Notes: a model not told the origin generated them from the letters alone. A stretch of DNA of 64,000 nt from Phytopythium helicoides (GCA_024867545.1 JANFNE010000012.1:930001-994000), one strand, 5' to 3'. Shown: positions 39,652 through 50,105, counted from the first letter of the stretch. Program-made: numbers and translations.

Positions 39652-40743
39652 ATGAAGCTCTTCGCACCCGTCATTCTCGCACTCGCTGCCTTCACAGGCG
39701 TCAATGCTGCTCCCATGATGCGCCAGGAAACCGACGCCAGCACTTGTACGCTTACTGGAACCTACAAGTCTGGCACCGACGTCTCGACCTGCACCACCAT
39801 CACCATCGGATCGCTCACGGTCCCCGCAGGTGTTACCCTCGACCTGAGTAACGTCAAGTCCGGAGCCACCATCGAGTTCACGGGAACCACGACGTTTGGC
39901 GAGGAGGAGTGGGCCGGACCGCTCGTGCTGCTCACTGGCACGGACTTGACCGTCAAGGGCAGTGGCACGCTCGACGGTCAGGGATCGTGGTACTGGACCA
40001 AGTACAAGGCTGACTCGTCCATTACGCGTCCCGTCTTCTTCCGCATGAGCAAGGTCATCGACTCCACCGTGTCGGGATTCACCATTAAGAACTCGCCCTA
40101 CCGCACCTTCAGCGTCCTCAACTCGCAGAGCACGACCATCAGCGGTCTCACACTCGACTCGAGCGCAGGAAATGGTATCGCTAAGAACACGGACGGATTC
40201 GACCTCAGTGGTAACACCGGTGTCACCATCACCGGCAACACCATCTACAATCAGGACGACTGTCTCGCCATGCAGTCGTCCACCACCACCGTCTTCTCCA
40301 GCAACACGTGCAGCGGTGGCCACGGTATCTCGATCGGCTCGATCGGTGGCACGTCCGTGTCGTCTTCCGACACGGTCAACGGTCTCACGGTCTCGAACAA
40401 CAAGATCATCAACAGCGTCAACGGCATCCGCATCAAGACCATCACGGGAGACTACGGTCTCGTTGAGAACGTCAAGTACACGAGCAACACGCTGTCGAAT
40501 GTGGAGAACGCGATCGTGATCCACGGCGACTACTCCAAGTCCGCGCAGGGCTACACTGGTTCGGCCACCAGCAAGGTGAACATCAAGGGCGTCACCATTA
40601 GCGGACTGTCGGGAACTGCCGACACCCTCTACGATGTGCTTGTCAACTCGGCCTACGCCTCGACCTGGTCATTCTCGGGAATCACGGTGACGGCTACGTC
40701 GCAGGGCAGCTGCAAGGGCCAGCCCAGTGGCATCACCTGCTAA
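39652..40743 (+). CDS. PG-I: secreted polygalacturonase (GH28)
   Basis: 363 aa, signal peptide 1-19 (ends VNA), APMMRQETDAS segment, NTD 179-181, DD 202-203, H224, RIK 260-262, C-terminus GQPSGITC. N-terminal residues follow PG-E/F (GNGIAKN, GNTIYN, ATIEF), whereas the middle (SIGGTSVSSSD) follows PG-B/C/D. A mosaic like PG-H. Expected secreted pectinase. Confidence 0.94.
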   Translation: MKLFAPVILALAAFTGVNAAPMMRQETDASTCTLTGTYKSGTDVSTCTTITIGSLTVPAGVTLDLSNVKSGATIEFTGTTTFGEEEWAGPLVLLTGTDLTVKGSGTLDGQGSWYWTKYKADSSITRPVFFRMSKVIDSTVSGFTIKNSPYRTFSVLNSQSTTISGLTLDSSAGNGIAKNTDGFDLSGNTGVTITGNTIYNQDDCLAMQSSTTTVFSSNTCSGGHGISIGSIGGTSVSSSDTVNGLTVSNNKIINSVNGIRIKTITGDYGLVENVKYTSNTLSNVENAIVIHGDYSKSAQGYTGSATSKVNIKGVTISGLSGTADTLYDVLVNSAYASTWSFSGITVTATSQGSCKGQPSGITC

Positions 40744-40999
40744 ACGATGCTATGCAGATTGAGGCTATTCAAAGCCAAGCAACGCGACACAAGGCAAAGC
40801 AGAGAGTGGGGGAGTTGTGGGTTGCTGATGCAGTGCATAGGAGCATTGCGTCATAGAGTGTGTAGTGTATCGATGTGATTGATGGTTTACCGTCCCGCAG
40901 CACGGCTAAACCCGGTCTGCTTTAACTTGAAGTGTCCTTCAACATGAAACTGAGTGCATTTCAAAAAGAAAAAAAAAGTCATTCGTGGAGCTATCGTTG

Positions 41000-41073
41000 T
41001 CATTTCTGGTTGATAGAGGAAGTGAAGCGATGCTCGGCGTCTTCTCCACCGTAGCACATGCTCGTCCACCTCA
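41000..41073 (-). pseudogene. Terminal fragment of orphan membrane protein gene (right of PG-I)
   Basis: Last 24 codons and stop of the membrane gene (RWTSMCYGGEDAEHR to SSINQK) in inverted orientation, an exact mirror of the end of copy 2. Cut off at the palindrome edge; not a gene. Confidence 0.85.
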
Positions 41074-41320
41074 ATCGCGCGCTCATTCGCTTGCATCATA
41101 AAACCCTGCTCTTATCGTGAGTCTCTTTTGCGTTTTCTGCCTTGGAAATGGCAGCCTCCTACAAACTTCTCCTGCGCTAGGATGGCTCGTCGCCTCCACT
41201 TTTCCTCCCATCCAGCCCGTTCGTCGCCCAGGATCCCCGCGGCGAGATCGCCCACCTCGACCGCCGAATGGACCCAACCACCCGAATCCTGGTGTGCGCC
41301 ACTCCAGGAGCTCATTTAGC

Positions 41321-42628
41321 ATGAGCGGCGTCCGGCAGAGCAAGCGGCTCAAGAGCGCGGCGGCGACGGCCGTGGCGACGGCAGCGGCGCCCGCTCCAGC
41401 GCGCAGTCGCGGCCGCAAGTCGGCGGCCAGCGCGGCCGTGGCGGTGGTGGAGACTGAGGTGATCGTGGCGACGTCGTCGGCGTCCGAGGGCGGGGGCAAA
41501 TCGGCGAGCAAGGCCGCGTGGGGGGCGCTGTTCGCCAAGAAGGCGGTCAAGAAGGGCGAGGCGGCGCGTCCGCGGCGCGTGGAGGGCGTTCCGGCCGAGC
41601 TGCAGGCGCGCGTGGACGCGTTCCCGGCGTTCGATGGCGTCTCGCGGCGCGAGAGCGGCGACTCGAGCGTCAAGGTGGTGGCCTGGAACGTGAACGGGCT
41701 GCGTGCGGTGCTCAAGAAGGACGACAGCGCGCACCTGCGCGCGTTCGTGGCACAGGAGGACCCCGACGTGCTGTGTCTGAGCGAGACCAAGATCGGCCGC
41801 GACGAGCTGCAGAAGCTCGACGACTTCTTGCCGCAGTTCGAGCACCAGTACTGGTCGTGCGCCGAGAAGAAGGGATACTCGGGCACGGCCGTCTTCTCCA
41901 AGGTCAAGCCGCTGCAGGTCAAGGACGCCATCGTCGTCGGGCGCCCACACGCCCAAGAGCGGCAAGGGAGGCGACAGCAGTGAGCAGCACGAGGACCAGG
42001 AGGGCCGATTTCTCGCGCTAGAGTTTGCAGACTTCTGGGTCGTGCACACGTACGTGCCCAACGCCGGCGGCGCACTCGAGCGCCTCGACTACCGCACGAC
42101 GCAGTGGGACCGCGCCATCGAGCGCGAACTCTGCGCCATGGAGAAGGAAAGCAACAAACCCGTCGTCTGGTGTGGAGACCTCAACGTCGCGCACGAGGAG
42201 ATCGACATCCACGACCCCAAGGGCAACCGCAACAAGAGCGCCGGCTTCACGGACCAGGAGCGCGAGAGCTTCAGTCAGCTGCTCGCGGCCAAGTCGGAGG
42301 CTGGAACGACCAGCAGCGGCCTCAAACTTGGCGAGGGCTTCGTCGACACGTTCCGCGAGCTCCACCCGGAAGAGCAGCAATTCTCGTACTTTTCCTACCG
42401 CTTCAACATGCGTGCGCGCAACAAGGGCTGGCGCCTGGACTATTTTGTCGCGTCGCGCGCGTTGCTCCCGCTCGTGGTAAGCCAACGTATCTCCGACTCG
42501 GTGTCGACGCTACTGTATCTCCTACTCACTTATCTGCTTGCTGACAGACTGCGTCATACATTCGTGGAAGCGTGACTGGCAGCGACCACGTTCCCATTGG
42601 GCTCGAACTCAAGCAGCTCAAGTGCTGA
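41321..42628 (+). CDS. AP endonuclease (ExoIII/APE1 family), one intron and one frame break
   Basis: Apurinic/apyrimidinic endonuclease of base-excision repair. A lysine/alanine-rich, probably nuclear-targeting N-terminus is followed by the EEP nuclease domain: KVVAWNVNGLRA, LCLSETK, AYVPN-like HTYVPNAGG, WCGDLNVAHEEID, NKSAGFTDQER, and the C-terminal GSDHVPIGLEL. At about 41,942 one extra base separates VFSKVKPLQVKDAIVVG from the continuation (AHTPKSGKGG, LALEFADFWVVHTYVPN). A 71-nt GT-AG intron (42,477-42,547) restores the last exon TASYIRGSVTGSDHVP. The ATG at 41,321 (MSGVRQSKR) is the first in frame; GCTCATTTAGCA immediately before it resembles an initiator and would give a very short leader. 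Active if the frame break is an error. Confidence 0.85.
42477..42547 (+). other. Intron in AP endonuclease gene
   Basis: GTAAGC to GACAG, 71 nt. Removing it joins SRALLPLV to TASYIRGSVTGSDH, which matches the ExoIII family C-terminus. Confidence 0.85.
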
Positions 42629-42756
42629 TCAACGCCACAACCCATCGAGGTGTTCATAATTTGTGTCGTTATCAGCAGTAGACAGACTGCCACCTCTCGA
42701 TATTTCGAAACTCATTCGCTCGCACTTACTTCATTATTGGCAACTTCGCGACGCGG

Positions 42757-45220
42757 TCATGCCACTCCCGGTAATATCGGCGGGAAATCCGGCAAATCAT
42801 CAATGTCCTCGGGCATCTCCACTTGGCTAGGCGAAACGTGCTCGTCCCCCGCTTCGATCTCGAAATCAGCCAGGTTCGTCGTGTTCGTCGAGTAGGCGTC
42901 CCGAGTGTGTCTCCATCCCCACGGTGCACGACGGCGGAAGCGCAAATGCGTGTGTTGCAGACCGTCGTGAATAAGTTCGTACAGTCGCAAACACCTAGGA
43001 GCTCGCGCCAGCGTCTTCATAATCTGCGGCAGCTGAACAAAGCACCACCGCACGCAGCGGAAAATTTGGACGACTTCAGTCGCAGTACCGTTGAACCCAC
43101 GCCAGTTGGGGTCCTTTACTCTGCCCGTGCTTGAGAATTGCCCAGGCGGTGCATCAAAGATCATCTTGGTCAGAATGCGTACAAGTGTTGTTTCTCCACC
43201 AGGGATTCGCAGCCTGTCGCTCAACAAGACGAGGATCAACGTCTCGAGTGGCAAGCGTTGCATTTCTTGGATGATCATCAGATCAGCAATGTCGGGTGGT
43301 GCGCTTGTTGGGGGACTGTAGAAAAGCGTCGACGCGAGCAGATAGTGATACACGTTGCAAAGCGTGTCTAGAATGAAGAGCCGTCCACGGAGGCGCGCGA
43401 TCGTCTTCCCTGATGTGTACCCGCCATTGCTGGATCCCGCCCACCATTCGGACGTGGCTGGTTTTACCGTGGCTGTGGTTGACCGTGACGAAACTAGTGG
43501 CTGCCAATTGCCGTACTGGCTTATGCAATGCTGATACCTGACCGACACTTCTGCCTTGATGACCTCGTGGAGTCTGCTGGGTCGCTGGTACTTCAGCTTG
43601 ATCTGTCCACGGATGCAAAACGGTGGGTCGTTCTTGAGAGCCTTCGAGTCTGCCTCAAGTTCAATCGGTTCTCCAGTGGGATACTTGGGAGAGTTCCTTT
43701 TGATCACGCGCCAAAGAATTGGTGCATCCCCGTCCAGTTCAAAGAGGATCTGGATCACGAATTCTCCGAACTCGGCGATCGTTGAGACTGACACTCCTGT
43801 TTCTTGGCGGTGGTAGAACTCAAACTTCGGGATCAACACTACCGGGTCCCATGGTGCGTAGCATTTGTGTAACGCTAGCAGCGATGGAGTCTCCAAGGAC
43901 CTGTTTGCAAGTGGCCCCCGAATCTCAATCCAGCACTCGAGCCCACTAAATAAGTTCCACCAAATGTCGAGCATCCGTGCGTAGTGGATAAATGCGACGA
44001 CCACCTTGATCAGCGTCCTGCGGTCTGCGATTGCCGACAGGTTGCCCATCTCAGTGTGCTGCATTAGCTCTTGGTAATGCTCGGAGCGTAGTGTCGGCAT
44101 AAAATCGAGCAACCTCTGGATAAGCACCTGCCTTGCATTTTCATCTGTCATGGCGGCACACCTGCACAGGAGGTCCATCCACGTGCGGGGAGTCACTCGG
44201 GCAACCAGCATGTCTAGGGCTCGATAATAGAGCCCTCCCTTGAGATCGAGCCACTCGCAAAGGCGCGACACTTGCTCTGCGCAGCTGTCATTCACGAAGC
44301 GCACCTTCTTGGTGTAAATAAACTCCATGCAGGTCGCTAGCGCCTCGGGGTCTGCGCGCAGCATTTCGACATGCGCGATATCGCGCAGCCGTCCTCCCGA
44401 CGCAGCCACCACGCCCATTTGCTCGTGCTGTTCTCTATAACTGTCGGGAGGCAATCTTGCCGCGTACGCCACGCGGTCTCCGGTGTCGAGGTCCTCCACT
44501 TCGACTCGTGGTGACGCAAACCCATACTGGTGACTCAGACCAAAGTGCTGGTGCTGTCCGTGCGACTGCACCTGGTTGCGGCGCTTGTTGACGTACCAGT
44601 GGGAGATGCAGCGCGTGAACAGCCACGCAGGCTTGACCTTGCCGTATACGGTGACGATCTGGTTCTCGAACTGCTCGAGCGGGCAGTTTCCGGAGGTGAC
44701 AAATGGTCTCGGCGGCTCCATGGGCTCGTCGTCCTCTCCTGCCTCGTCTCCTCTCGACAGCACCCTGAGCGAGAAGAGCTTGAGCCCCGTGACGGGGTGC
44801 GTGTCGATCCTGTCCTGCGGCACGCGGCCGTGCACCAGCATGAGCAGCTTCCTGTAGAGCGTGTGGCAGCGCAGCTTGAGGACCTTCATGTGCACGGCGA
44901 AGGCGCAGGCGCCGATGTGCAGCAGCACGTCGGGCGAGCGCAGCGTCAGCTCGCGGATCCTCCGCTGCGTGCTGCTCTCGCTCGCCGAGAAGCCCGCCGC
45001 GTCGTCCCGCGCCCCCCAGCGCCGCCGTCACCGAGCCGTCCGGCAGCTGGCGCAGCGTCACGGGCACGGAGCGCGACTGCGGCGACGCGAACGGGTCCGC
45101 GTGCGCGTGGGCCTGGGCCTGGGCCTGCCGCGCCTCCAGCAGCTCGTAGAAGAGGTCGTCGCCCGCGCGCTCGGCCTCGAGCTGCGCCACGATGCGCTGC
45201 TCCTCATCCCAGCGCCACAT
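42757..45220 (-). CDS. BTB-domain protein (frame break near N-terminus)
   Basis: About 820 aa. From the ATG at 45,220 (MWRWDEEQRIVAQLEAE) the frame runs to a C6 run at 45,012-45,017. One missing base there shifts to the main frame (RDDAAGFSASESS, RSPDVLLHIGACAFAVHMKVL), which stays open to 42,757. BTB signatures: DVLLHIGACAFAVHMKVL, then, after an insertion of about 150 residues, ADPEALATCMEFIYTKKV and a BACK-like helical region (EQVSRLCEWLDLKGGLYYRALDML). The remaining 450 residues are not recognised. BTB/BACK proteins usually act as Cullin-3 adaptors or in dimerisation; that role is inferred. The alternative is that the protein starts downstream of the break. Confidence 0.7.
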
Positions 45221-46206
45221 GGAGGCCGCCTGTCGCCACCACTTGGCTCCAGTAGGCGCAAAGGGAAAGTGGCGGCAACGCGGATCGGTCCGATCCGGGT
45301 CCGATCGGGGCGATCGGATTTTGTGCATACTTTAAGTAATGGTGATGTCCGATCGGATGGGGTGATCGGATGCGGAAAGCTTGCGGTTCGAACGACTGAG
45401 TGATGGTCAAGTGCATGTTGAAGTGTTCGGACGACTGAATTTCTATGGTTTGGGAGGTGACGCGCGAAAACGATCTAATGGCGGAGCTACATACAGGCGG
45501 ACGGCAGTGGACGACGACGGTGGAGAGGACCAAGGCCCTCACACGGCAGAGAAGAAGCGGGCAGGCGCTCCACTCCCGGCGTCGGCGAAGCTGAAGGCCG
45601 CCGAGGGGTTGAAAGCGTTCCGGGACGCTCTGCTTGGCGAAATGCGCGTGCAGAACGACACGCAGCGGCGGAAGGCGCGTTGTGGTCGTTGTTGCTGGAG
45701 ACGACGCGAGCTTGAGAGCCAGCGGGCTCATTGGACGACGCTCAGGGTGGGGTTGTGGCGGCCGGGGGCGGGCTGAGCGGCAGCTGAGCAGTCGTGGAGA
45801 GCTGAGGGAGGGAGTGCTGGCCGGGAATGACGTCGAGGAAGGGATGGCGGGAGCAGAATGCTGCTGGGTGATGGCAGCAGCGATAGCAGCAGCACGTTGA
45901 CGCTCTCGACGACGCTCAGCGGCTTTGACTGTTCGGTACGGCCAGCGGTAGTTGCGGCGGTTGCAGATGCGCTTGAGCGTGATGGGCGCTACTCCGAGCA
46001 CCTTGGCGGCCTGATGGCATGACTAGGTGAGCGTGTGGGTGGAAGATCGAAAGGGTGTGGTTGGCAAAACGTACATCGTCCTGGCGCATGCACGAGTACA
46101 GGCGCAGCGTGGAGATGGAGAAGTCGAACTGGCGACGGCTCTTGCGGTTCTGCTGCTTGAGCTTCTGGTCGTGCACGCGCTGGTTCTGCAGGCTCTGGAG
46201 GGTCAT
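45204..46206 (-). CDS. RWP-RK protein 1 (3' end uncertain)
   Basis: Putative nuclear transcription factor. Exon 1 is 46,206-46,075 (44 codons). A 64-nt GT-AG intron (46,011-46,074) follows, and exon 2 begins AAKVLGVAPITLKR. The joined RWP-RK domain runs about 27-75: FDFSISTLRLYSC, AAKVLGVAPITLKRIC, YRWPYR. A basic, alanine-rich helix follows (AERRRERQRAAA). The frame then continues through low-complexity sequence to a stop at 45,204, inside the neighbouring BTB gene, so another intron or an earlier end is likely. The start is supported by a core promoter at 46,264-46,279. Confidence 0.7.
45281..45371. repeat. Cluster of GATCGG-type motifs
   Basis: Six GATC cores, most as CCGATCGG or CGATCGGA, within 90 nt just upstream of the BTB gene start. 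Could be clustered binding sites or a degenerate short repeat. Confidence 0.5.
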
Positions 46207-46263
46207 CTCGGATAGTTCGAGTGCGGTAGCCGTTAAAGCTAGGTGAGGGTGTGAGTGTCGCGT

Positions 46264-46279
46264 CAAGTTGCGGAATGAC
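46264..46279 (-). promoter_or_regulatory. Core promoter of RWP-RK gene 1
   Basis: GTCATTCCGCAACTTG on the minus strand, 57 nt before the ATG at 46,206. The same CATTCCGCAACTTG core precedes RWP-RK gene 4. Confidence 0.65.
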
Positions 46280-47316
46280 CCTGTTGAGCGGCTCGGTCAA
46301 GACCGGATCCAGCGCCGTCCGCACCTCGAGCTCGCGACGCAGCGATGAGATGGACGGGATCAGGATCGAGTCGGCTCGACTTGCTGAAAATCCGCGGCGA
46401 GGCGGACGGAAAAGTGGTCCCCACGCGGCGAGTTCAACTGAGGAACTACGCTGGTTGTCCGGTCGTGGGATGCATCTAAGCGCTACTGTCGGAGCAAGTG
46501 TGTGGCGGTGACGAAGGTGGCGGTGATGGTGACCCGGATGTGATGGAGCTGGCCATGCTGGTGCGCCTTGTGACACGGCGGTGGAGGTGGACCGAGGCGG
46601 AACACAAGCAGAACGTTGCTGCGTCGCTCGGTTGTCGCGCCAAGTCGCGCGTAGCCACCCGTTGCCTTGCTCTGTCTATACAAAGATCAAGTTCGAGCGA
46701 TCTTGCCGAGGCGCGACGCGTCTGTCGTCGAGTTGTGCTCCGCTCTTGACAAGCGGTCGTCGCGTTGCAGCTCGAGCAACACCTTGCGCTGAGTATGGAG
46801 CGACAGGGGCACGAAGCTCAACTGCCGATCACTTGGAATTTGTAAGCCGCGGCTGCCGACTCGGCCAGCAGTTCGACTGCTTCGCTTGGTTGCCGCCAGC
46901 ACTGTTGTCGTTCGATTTCTTTCGGACAATCACCTGTCGTCACATCGTGGCGTCAAGATCGGCCAGGCTGGCTCGTCTATGCGGGAGTACCCACCTGGTG
47001 AGGTATACACATTCCAAGATGTTTGATTGAAGTGACCCCAATAGCTACAGCCAGTCGAGTCGAGTCCGTCGTGGCACCCGTTTCGAACTACAACTCGAGT
47101 GAGATGTATTTCGAGAAGCATCCACGTGTTTCGGACCTTAGGCGACCAGACGAGCGAGCGCGTCCCCCGAATCTGGTCGCGCCGCTATCAATAGCTAGCT
47201 CCTCCTCATCCTCAGGAGGAGGTGCGGTTGGAGACATGCTTGTCGACTGCGCGACGGCATTCGATGGCATTTCCGACTTGCAACGAGACGCTCTGAACTC
47301 TTCGTGACGCTGCTCC
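46280..47316. other. Intergenic, no gene seen
   Basis: About 1 kb between the divergent RWP-RK gene 1 and the Cys-rich membrane protein. A 94-residue open frame (47,023-47,307) directly before the latter has no domain. Nothing else supportable. Confidence 0.4.
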
Positions 47317-48105
47317 ATGACGCTGACACGGCGCACGACGGCTGCTGCAACCGCTGCTGCTGCACCTCGCCAGCGCTCGGGCTCGACGATCTGGGAGGAT
47401 GAGGCCAACCAGTACTGGCAGACCATGGAGCCCGTTCAGCGCAAGCGCGGGCTCCCACGCATAGTTCGATTCATGATTATAGTCACCGTGCTCGGAGGGC
47501 TCTCCTTTGGCGCCTACACCCATCTCGACACTCTCAACATGCTGGCATTGTCGCTCAAGGCGCGCATTCCAATCGAACGAGTCTCGGAGTATTTGAGCAC
47601 AACGAACACAACTGAAGCGAACGCTGCTTCCGTCGCAGTACGGCTCAGCGAGCACAGCTACTCCTAGAAAGGATCCTTTTGACCCGGCGCTACTGGAACA
47701 GCTGCGCTCTCGGTGCCGGGTGCGAGGCGTGCAGACGCGGTGGCATGAGGAGACGTGCCGCAAGATGTGCCTCCGGTACGTTTGGGTGGCAGTTGGATGA
47801 CGGTGGCATGACCCCAGCACTGACGGTTGGATCACTTCAGGGACCCGCACCAGTCGGCGTGCATGAATGGCTGCTCCTACGGGTCCATCACGGTCACCAA
47901 GCTCGCATGCGACGACCACGAACCTGCAGGAAGTCATTGCCCCGAGGGCGTGAGCTGCGCCGGTGCCTGCCGGGCCTACGACAGCGAGAAACCGTTCCCG
48001 GCCATGCGCAACGCGTGCGAGCGCGGCTGCGCCAACGTCGTGCCTTCAGCCTGCGCTCGCGTGTTGCAGATCCGCCGCGACCTCGAGCGCGGGGCCATCC
48101 AGTAG
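47317..48105 (+). CDS. Membrane-anchored cysteine-rich protein (intron and frame break)
   Basis: Unrecognised. The first part (47,317 onward) has a basic N-terminus, then one membrane span (VRFMIIVTVLGGLSFGAYT, about residues 50-68). The frame must move by one base somewhere in 47,600-47,660 to continue as ATPRKDPFDPALLEQLRSRC. A 65-nt GT-AG intron (47,776-47,840) then joins CRKMCLR to DPHQSACMNGC. The second exon is cysteine-rich (CxxxC pairs: CMNGC, CAGAC, CERGC) and ends at 48,105. This suggests a type II protein with a disulphide-rich luminal domain. The first junction might instead be a short intron that I could not place. Confidence 0.55.
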
Positions 48106-48816
48106 ATGCGCAAGTGCCTAAGTGAGACCGACTCCGACCGCGGTTGCGATTTATGAACCGCGGTCGTGTAGTCGAAGAGCTCTAGAGCTCCATTTGAATC
48201 ACAGAGCGACTGCAATTTCGCCATTCGCAGCTGGGGACGCCGGCTTTCGCCGGAATCGCGGGACCCACCCGGTCGTCTTTGAATTTATCTTCCTCGCCGC
48301 CACCCGGCCGCCATGCATGGGTAAATGGCGGGCAGTGCAGCCGTTTGCTTCGACTCCATGTAGAGCTGCCGCCTACGGTACGCGCTGTTGACGGGTGCTG
48401 GTGCCATGACCGGAGGCTTCTGCGAATGCGTCGCCAAGTGCTCACGCGATCCGCGGGGCTGATGCCTCAAATCAAATATCAAAGGTTGTGAGTACGTAAT
48501 TTACATTCAACTCCTAGTATTATTAGCACTAAGGACTTTATGTTGATATAGGAACTATAGGATTCATGCATTTTCATAGCGATGCGAGTTGAAGCGCCAA
48601 GTGCCACGGAGACTCGGGTGGATGGCATGGATACCACGGCGGTCGCTTCCTCTCGCCGCCGCCTGCGAATTAGAGGCATCCAGCACTCGGTCCGTCCCTC
48701 GATGGGCCTAGCAGCGCTCGGCAACTCGTCCCGGAACCTTCGAACTAGCCGCGAGCCAAGGTATCTCGCACTTCCAAATCCGCCGGCCCACGCGCAGTCG
48801 CGTCCCGCCACTCGGC
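48106..48816. other. Intergenic, no gene seen
   Basis: Upstream region of RWP-RK gene 2; AT-richer part at 48,480-48,580. No initiator identified. Confidence 0.4.
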
Positions 48817-49383
48817 ATGTTCCACCAGCAGCTCCAGCAACTCCACCAGCGGCTCCAAGCAGTCGAGCGCTCGCCGCCGGCGTCTCCGTTGGCCTCGAAT
48901 TTCGCTAGGAGCAGCCCGCCGTCCATGAGTCCGCGCTCGCGGCTGTCGAAGGCGTCGCTATTGCCTTCAGCTTCAACGTTGGCTCCGAGTGCGAGCTGCT
49001 CGCTGCCGAGGCCCTCGAGGATCGTGTTCGACTTCAGCGAGGAATACCTGTCACAGTTCTACCACGTCTCCCAGAAGGACGCGGCCAAGCTCATCGGCGT
49101 GGCCGTCATCACCGTCAAGCGCGTCTGCAAGCGTCTGGGTATCAACTGGCCCTACCGCGCCGAGAAGCTGCGCCTCCAGCGACAGCAGCGCGCTATTCGA
49201 AGACTAATTGCTAATGAGCGTCGACGGCGATTGGCGGGAGAGTCTGAGGCCGCGCGCAGGTTTGCGCGACTGCCGCTCGATTGCATGGAGGCCAACAACG
49301 AAGACGATGAGGAAGAAGTCGGTGCAGAGGAGATCCTGCGGTCACTTGCGCTGGCTAAAACAGAGGACTCCACTGGGTGCTGA
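48817..49383 (+). CDS. RWP-RK protein 2
   Basis: 188 aa, intronless and intact. A Gln/Ser/Pro-rich N-terminus is followed by the RWP-RK domain at about 70-118: VFDFSEEYLSQFYHVSQ, AAKLIGVAVITVKRVC and INWPYR (Asn replaces the first Arg of RWPxR). A basic amphipathic helix follows (about 119-150), then an acidic C-terminus (EDDEEEV). Predicted DNA-binding regulator. The motif LPLDCMEAN near the end recurs as LPLECMAAN in RWP-RK 4, so the two are paralogues. Confidence 0.85.
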   Translation: MFHQQLQQLHQRLQAVERSPPASPLASNFARSSPPSMSPRSRLSKASLLPSASTLAPSASCSLPRPSRIVFDFSEEYLSQFYHVSQKDAAKLIGVAVITVKRVCKRLGINWPYRAEKLRLQRQQRAIRRLIANERRRRLAGESEAARRFARLPLDCMEANNEDDEEEVGAEEILRSLALAKTEDSTGC

Positions 49384-49511
49384 GAGTGCTGGAGGACCTG
49401 TGGTAGCTGTCGTGGCCGTGTCCGTCTGCGTGGTAGAGTATGTGTGAGGCGTAGGCTAGCGTCCAAACGGGGCACGATCCCCTTTTTCAACTTCGATTCG
49501 CCTTGCCGCAA

Positions 49512-50105
49512 TCAGCGAGAGTTTGATTGACTCCTTGCCACAGCAACGTCTGCTAGAATCCGCAAAGCTATCTCGGAAACGAAAGTCGGCGAGATCCCTA
49601 GCGTCAGCTCTTGCTGCAGTCGTATCTGTCGTCGGTGCTCGTCCACCTCCGCCTCACTTGCGCACGCCAACATGTACAGCGGACGCATCCACTCGGGCGT
49701 GAAGTCCCCAGCTGTGGGTCGTGGCTGGTCGTCCAGATGAGCTGAGCACACGATACGTCGCCACTCGTCTTCCAGCATCCTCTTCTTGACGCCGTCCGTC
49801 GGGAGCTCCCTGTCCGGCAGCAGATTCGGCGGAGCGTTCTCGTCACTGCTGTCCACTTGGAGCCCGTCGATGCGGCGCTGCACAGACGAGAGCTGGCGGA
49901 ACGGCCACCTGAGGATGCGGTGGCGACGACAGATGCGCTTCAGTGCGGCCTCGCACACGCCCAGGCGCCTCGCAGCCTGCGTTGACCGTCAGATCGTCAA
50001 CACGCGAAGTAGGTTAACAGCAGAGGCACCGACCGCTCGCAAGGGCAGGTGGTACACTGCCTGGAGCTCGCGCAGCGAGAAGTCGACGCGGCGGCGGTCT
50101 CCCAT
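49512..50105 (-). CDS. RWP-RK protein 3
   Basis: 178 aa from two exons: 50,105-50,034 (MGDRRRVDFSLRELQAVYHLPLRA) and 49,976-49,512, with a 57-nt GT-AG intron 49,977-50,033 in phase 0. The joined domain reads VDFSLRELQAVYHLPLRAAARRLGV, ALKRICRRHRILRWPFR. The intron sits immediately before the AAxxLGV helix, the same place as in RWP-RK 1. The C-terminal part (about 60-178) is unrelated to the other copies. Predicted transcription factor. Confidence 0.8.

Larger units (their letters stand above)
39505..41073. repeat. Palindrome 3, right arm
   Basis: Mirror of 37,262-38,830. It carries PG-I, its 3' flank and the last 74 nt of the membrane gene. Inner edge approximate. Confidence 0.9.

Noticed and set aside
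41083..42075. 330-residue minus-strand open frame over the AP endonuclease gene
   Set aside because: Antisense shadow of a GC-rich coding region; the plus strand carries unmistakable ExoIII motifs.
42477..42575. In-frame read-through tail of the AP endonuclease (VSQRISDSVSTLLYLLL)
   Set aside because: Splicing the GT-AG intron gives the conserved GSDHVPIGLEL end, so the hydrophobic tail is intron translation.
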